A stretch of DNA of 64,000 nt from Bordetella ansorpii (GTDB taxonomy: Bacteria > Pseudomonadota > Gammaproteobacteria > Burkholderiales > Burkholderiaceae_B). Where the stretch lies: contig NZ_FKIF01000002.1 in NCBI RefSeq assembly GCF_900078705.1, positions 930,001 through 994,000 on the forward strand. Direction: 5' to 3'. The notes beneath the pieces were generated by a model. It saw only the letters and a program-made list of their open reading frames with translations, ran no database searches and had not been told where the DNA came from. The translations under genes were made by a program, and so were the position numbers. The stretch's first letter is position 1, and every line of letters begins with the position of its first letter. Of this stretch, positions 60,553 to 64,000 are shown piece after piece.

Positions 60553-61059
60553 GTGTCTTCCTTTTCCGCTCCCGCCACATCAGTGCAGGCCTTGTACGAA
60601 GGCAATCATGGTTGGCTGCACCAATGGCTGCGCCGCCGGCTGGCGTGCAGCGACGACGCGGCCGACCTGGCGCAGGACACGTTCGTGCGCGTCCTGCAGA
60701 AGCCCGAGGAACTGCCCAGCCTGCGCGAGCCGCGCGCGTATCTGGTCACCATCGCGCGGGGCCTGGTCAACGACCTGTGGCGCCGCCGTTCGCTGGAAAG
60801 CGCCTGGCTGGAAGCCCTGGCCGCGCTGCCCGGGCAGGCCGCGCCGTCCCCCGAAGAACAACTGGCCATGTGGCAGGCGCTGCAGGAACTCGACCGCATG
60901 CTGGCCGGCCTGGCGCCCAAGGCACGCGAGGTCTTCGTGCTGTCGCAACTGGAGGGTTTGAGCTACGCGCAGATCGCCGAACGCCTGGGCTTGAGCGACC
61001 GCACCATCAAGCGCTACATGGCGCAGGCCTTCGAGCACTGCCTGGTGGTGATGGACTGA
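60553..61059 (+). CDS. fecI: FecI-type ECF sigma factor
   Basis: The 168-residue sigma factor has region 2 (DDAADLAQDTFVRVLQKPEELPSLREPRAYLVTIARGLVNDLWRR) and region 4 (REVFVLSQLEGLSYAQIAERLGLSDRTIKRYMAQAFEHC) in the standard FecI arrangement. GTG at 60553 is chosen as start, giving the usual length. The stop is followed at once by the fecR ATG (TGAATG). It should direct transcription of the fecA-type receptor gene when FecR signals. Confidence 0.92.
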   Translation: MSSFSAPATSVQALYEGNHGWLHQWLRRRLACSDDAADLAQDTFVRVLQKPEELPSLREPRAYLVTIARGLVNDLWRRRSLESAWLEALAALPGQAAPSPEEQLAMWQALQELDRMLAGLAPKAREVFVLSQLEGLSYAQIAERLGLSDRTIKRYMAQAFEHCLVVMD

Positions 61060-62076
61060 ATGCGCACGATGCACCGTCAGACCGCGCCGGCCATGGACCC
61101 TGGCGTGATCCGCCAGGCGGCCCGCTGGCTGGCCCTGCTGCATTCGGGGCAGGCGGCGCAGGCGGATCACGATGCCTGCCGGCGCTGGCGGCAGGCCGAT
61201 GCCGCCCATGAGCAGGCGTGGCAGAAGGCCGAGCGCCTGAGCCTGCAGTTCGGCGCCGTGCCCGCCTCGGTGGGCGTGCCCGTGCTGGCGCGCCAGGCAC
61301 GCGTCAACCGCCGGGCGGCGTTGAAGACGCTGGCGCTGCTGGGCGGCACGGTGTCCGCTGGCGCGCTGGGATGGCGCCTGGCGTCCTGGGGACACCTGGC
61401 GTCCGACTACCGTACCGCTACGGGCGAAAGCCGCGACCTGCTGCTGGACGATGGCAGCAAGCTGGCCCTGAACACCGGCACGGCGCTGGACGTGCGCTAT
61501 TCCAACGAGGAAAGACTGATCCGGCTGCAGCAAGGCGAGATCTATGTGCAGACCGCGCCCGATGCCGCCGGGCGCGCGCGTCCCTTCCTGGTGCAGACCC
61601 GGCATGGCCGCCTGCGTGCCCTCGGCACCCGTTTCGTCGTCCGGCAAGTGGGCGGAGAGCAGGACGCGACCTGTCTCGAGGTGCTGGAGCATCGCGTGGA
61701 GATCTCGCCGCAGGGCGGGGCGGCGCCGGTGGTGCTGGCGGCCGGCCAACGCGCCTGTTTCACGTCGGCGTCCATCGAGGCGCCGCGTGCCGTGGCGCCT
61801 GCCCCGGCCGTGGGCGTCGAACCCGGCGCGGCGCCTGGCTGGACGCGCGGCGTGCTGTATGCCGACCGCACCCGCCTGGCGGACTTCCTGCAGGAACTGT
61901 CGCGCTATCGCCCGGGCATCGTGCGGTGCGATCCGGCGGTGGCGGGCCTGCGCCTGTCGGGCGTATTCCAGCTGGCCGATACCGACCGGGTGCTGGACAT
62001 CGTGCAGCAGACGCTGCCGGTGCGGGTGGTGCGCCGCACGCCCTACTGGATCACCGTGGCGCCGGCCGCCGGCTGA
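61060..62076 (+). CDS. fecR: FecR-type anti-sigma/signal transducer
   Basis: The 338-residue protein has an N-terminal DUF4880 cytoplasmic domain (DHDACRRWRQADAAHEQAWQKAERL), one membrane helix near 88-104 preceded by Arg84-Arg85 (NRRAALKTLALLGG), and a periplasmic FecR domain (YRTATGESRDLLLDDGSKLALNTGTALDV). A C-terminal domain like the secretin/TonB short N-terminal type is also present. It relays receptor occupancy to FecI. The paired arginines before the helix fit twin-arginine export reported for some FecR proteins; this is inference. Confidence 0.93.
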   Translation: MRTMHRQTAPAMDPGVIRQAARWLALLHSGQAAQADHDACRRWRQADAAHEQAWQKAERLSLQFGAVPASVGVPVLARQARVNRRAALKTLALLGGTVSAGALGWRLASWGHLASDYRTATGESRDLLLDDGSKLALNTGTALDVRYSNEERLIRLQQGEIYVQTAPDAAGRARPFLVQTRHGRLRALGTRFVVRQVGGEQDATCLEVLEHRVEISPQGGAAPVVLAAGQRACFTSASIEAPRAVAPAPAVGVEPGAAPGWTRGVLYADRTRLADFLQELSRYRPGIVRCDPAVAGLRLSGVFQLADTDRVLDIVQQTLPVRVVRRTPYWITVAPAAG

Positions 62077-62145
62077 TTTTTACAATTTCCCCTGTCCCTT
62101 TCGATGCCGCTCGTTCGGCATGGCATCCGAACGAAGCAACCGCGC

Positions 62146-64000
62146 ATGCAAAGGAAAGGGAAAGTGGCATTGCAATCCAAGCAGATCACCGGGCCGAGGG
62201 CGACGCGCCTGGCCGTGGCCGCCGCGTTGGCGCTGTCAGCCGCCGGATACGCATCCGGCGCCGTGGCGCAGCAAGCATCGGCTGCGCAGCAGGCCCAGGC
62301 CCGCAGCTATGCCATTGCCGCGGGCCCCTTGTCCGACGCTTTGTCCGCCTTTGCCGGCCAGGCCGGCATCACGCTGTCGTTCCGTCCGGAGCAGACCGAT
62401 GGCCGCGCCAGCCCGGGGCTGCGCGGCAGCTTCACCGTGGAAGAGGGGCTGGCGCAGCTGCTGCAAGGCAGCGGACTGCGCGCGGTGCCACACACCGACA
62501 ACGGCTATGTCCTGCAAGGCAATGTGCCTGCCACGGCGCCGGCCGTGCCGGTCGGGACAAGTAGCGGCCCCGCCACGCTGGAGGCCATCCAGGTCAGCGG
62601 CAGCTGGCTGGGCACTGGCCTGCAGAACAGCGTGCGCAGCTTCGGCGGCGCGCGCACGCTGGTGCAGTTCAACGAGATCGAGCAAAGCGGCGCCACCAAC
62701 GTGTCCGACGTGCTGCGGCGCGTGCCCGGCGTGCAGATCAACGGCAGCACCAGCGCCGCGGGCAGCTCGGTCGGCCTGCACGTGGGCGTGCGCGGCCTGT
62801 CGGGCCGCAATTCGTCGCGCTCGACAATGCTGATCGACGGCATTCCGCTGGCCATGGCGCCGTATGGCCAGCCGAATCTGGTGATGGCGCCGGTCAGCCT
62901 GGCCAACATCGAATCCATCGACGTGGTGCGCGGCGGTGGCGCGGTGCGCTACGGTCCGCAGAACGTGGGCGGCATCATCAACTTCAAGACGCGCGCCATT
63001 CCCGCCGAACCGGGCCTGACGGGCGACGCGACGCTGCGCTACAACCTGTTCGGGGAAGGCGGCGGCAACGCGCAGTACAGCACCTTCATCGGCAGCCAGT
63101 TGGACAACGGTTTCGGCCTGGCGGTGCTGTATTCGGGCATGGATGGCAAGCAGTGGCGCGACGGCAGCGACGACACCTACAACGACCTGGCGCTGAAGTG
63201 GCGCCATGAAGTGACGCCGACGTCGGAGGTGTACGGCAAGTTCTCGTACTACGACGTGAAGTCGATGACGCCGGGTGGCCTGACGCAGGCGGAATACCGC
63301 GACGATCCGTTCCAGAACACGCGTCCCACCGATTACTGGAAGGGCGAGCGCAAGGGCCTGGACGTCGGCTACCTGAACACGATCTCGGACACGCAGGAGT
63401 TCGAGGTGCGGGCCTACCACTACAACAGTTCGCGCGAGAGTTCGCTGATCAACGTGGCGGCGGGCCGCAACGACTTCCAGCCGCGCAGCAACCAGGTGAC
63501 GGGCATCGAGCCACGCTATACGCAGCGCTTCGAGGCGGGCCCGACCACGCACGACGTCACCGTGGGCTACCGGTTCATCCGTGAAACCGGCGAGGACAAG
63601 CGCTACAACACCTTGCTGTCCAATGGCCGCGCCAGCGCCGCCACGGTGTTCGTCAACGGCACGCGCGCCCATTCGGTCTACATCGACGATCGTATCGCCT
63701 ATGGCGATTGGCGCGTGACGCCGGGCGTGCGCTACGAGCGCATCGACAGCGACCGGCATCAGCAGGGCACGTCGGACGAACCGTTCGAGCAACGCAACCG
63801 CAAGGCGCTGCCATCGCTGAACATCGCCTACCTGGTCAATCCCAATCTGACGCTGTACACCAACTACAACACTTCGTTCGGCGCGGTGCAGTACACGCAG
63901 CTCAATTCGATGTCGGCCACGAACCCGCTGCGTCCCGAGATCGCCAAGACGGTGGAGGCGGGCACGCGCTGGTCCGGCAAGCAGATGCGCGCCGAGTTCA
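62146..64000 (+). CDS. fecA: FecA-like TonB-dependent receptor, cut by window end
   Basis: The visible 618 residues have a signal peptide (cleavage probably after AVA near 41), an N-terminal signalling STN domain (about 52-125), a plug domain and part of the beta-barrel. The segments APYGQPNLVMAPVSLANI, VVRGGGAVRYGPQNVGGIINF, PGGLTQAEYRDDPFQNTRP and TGIEPRYTQRF are close to E. coli FecA, the ferric dicitrate receptor. The STN domain and the fecIR genes before it make a complete surface-signalling system. The 3' end is outside the window. An alternative start is GTG at 62164. Confidence 0.92.
   Translation, partial: MQRKGKVALQSKQITGPRATRLAVAAALALSAAGYASGAVAQQASAAQQAQARSYAIAAGPLSDALSAFAGQAGITLSFRPEQTDGRASPGLRGSFTVEEGLAQLLQGSGLRAVPHTDNGYVLQGNVPATAPAVPVGTSSGPATLEAIQVSGSWLGTGLQNSVRSFGGARTLVQFNEIEQSGATNVSDVLRRVPGVQINGSTSAAGSSVGLHVGVRGLSGRNSSRSTMLIDGIPLAMAPYGQPNLVMAPVSLANIESIDVVRGGGAVRYGPQNVGGIINFKTRAIPAEPGLTGDATLRYNLFGEGGGNAQYSTFIGSQLDNGFGLAVLYSGMDGKQWRDGSDDTYNDLALKWRHEVTPTSEVYGKFSYYDVKSMTPGGLTQAEYRDDPFQNTRPTDYWKGERKGLDVGYLNTISDTQEFEVRAYHYNSSRESSLINVAAGRNDFQPRSNQVTGIEPRYTQRFEAGPTTHDVTVGYRFIRETGEDKRYNTLLSNGRASAATVFVNGTRAHSVYIDDRIAYGDWRVTPGVRYERIDSDRHQQGTSDEPFEQRNRKALPSLNIAYLVNPNLTLYTNYNTSFGAVQYTQLNSMSATNPLRPEIAKTVEAGTRWSGKQMRAEF

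Noticed and set aside
1-64000. CRISPR arrays, rRNA genes or complete insertion sequences
   Set aside because: No regularly spaced repeats, rRNA sequence or transposase gene was seen on reading through the window.

Overview
The window is a high-GC proteobacterial chromosome segment. Gene order and content point to the Alcaligenaceae (Bordetella/Achromobacter type): four Bug-type periplasmic receptors standing next to catabolic enzymes, many LysR/IclR regulators, and a hemA-prfA-prmC-grxD-ubiX block. The genus is inferred from content and was not tested by a search.

Positions 1-5762 are the end of an integrative and conjugative element: trbL (partial)-trbF-trbG-trbI, a DUF2274 protein, an AlpA-type regulator and a P4-type tyrosine integrase. 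The integrase lies beside the 3' end of tRNA-Phe(GAA), the likely attachment site. The core chromosome resumes with hemA, prfA, prmC, grxD and ubiX (6088-10431).

From 10.4 to 23.1 kb there are small catabolic modules, most built as regulator + Bug receptor + enzymes. One is IclR with an HMG-CoA-lyase-like enzyme, a family III CoA-transferase and Bug. One is MarR with Bug and a sulfatase. One is IclR with Bug, an acyl-CoA synthetase, a citryl-CoA-lyase-like protein and an SDR. Housekeeping and small envelope genes follow at 23.2-27.6 kb: a sulfite/nitrite reductase with DUF934, a lipoprotein, carbonic anhydrase, a PsiF-like protein and a FxLYD-like protein.

From 27.7 to 35.9 kb lies a beta-ketoadipate-type operon (CoA-transferase A/B, muconolactone isomerase, YciI, enol-lactonase, cyclase) with a divergent PcaR/PobR-like IclR regulator. 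Next is a 3-hydroxyacyl-CoA dehydrogenase-AtoE-SDR operon. The two promoters share a long composite operator-like element, which suggests one regulon. From 36 to 47.6 kb come a LysR gene, a glutamate/aspartate-type ABC transporter with threonine aldolase, ppc, queC, a GNAT acetyltransferase and ilvD.

From 47.7 to 60.4 kb there are more regulator-enzyme pairs: SDR/TetR; a LysR flanked by an alpha-hydroxy-acid oxidase and by a D-2-hydroxyacid dehydrogenase/Bug operon, with the same 34-bp inverted repeat at both places; MFS/LysR; a decayed parDE toxin-antitoxin locus; and PhyH dioxygenase/SAF-oxidoreductase with GntR, followed by a nucleotidase. The window ends in a fecI-fecR-fecA iron-signalling locus, with fecA cut by the window edge.

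No CRISPR array, rRNA or complete IS element was seen. Regulatory sites are proposed from repeat structure only.
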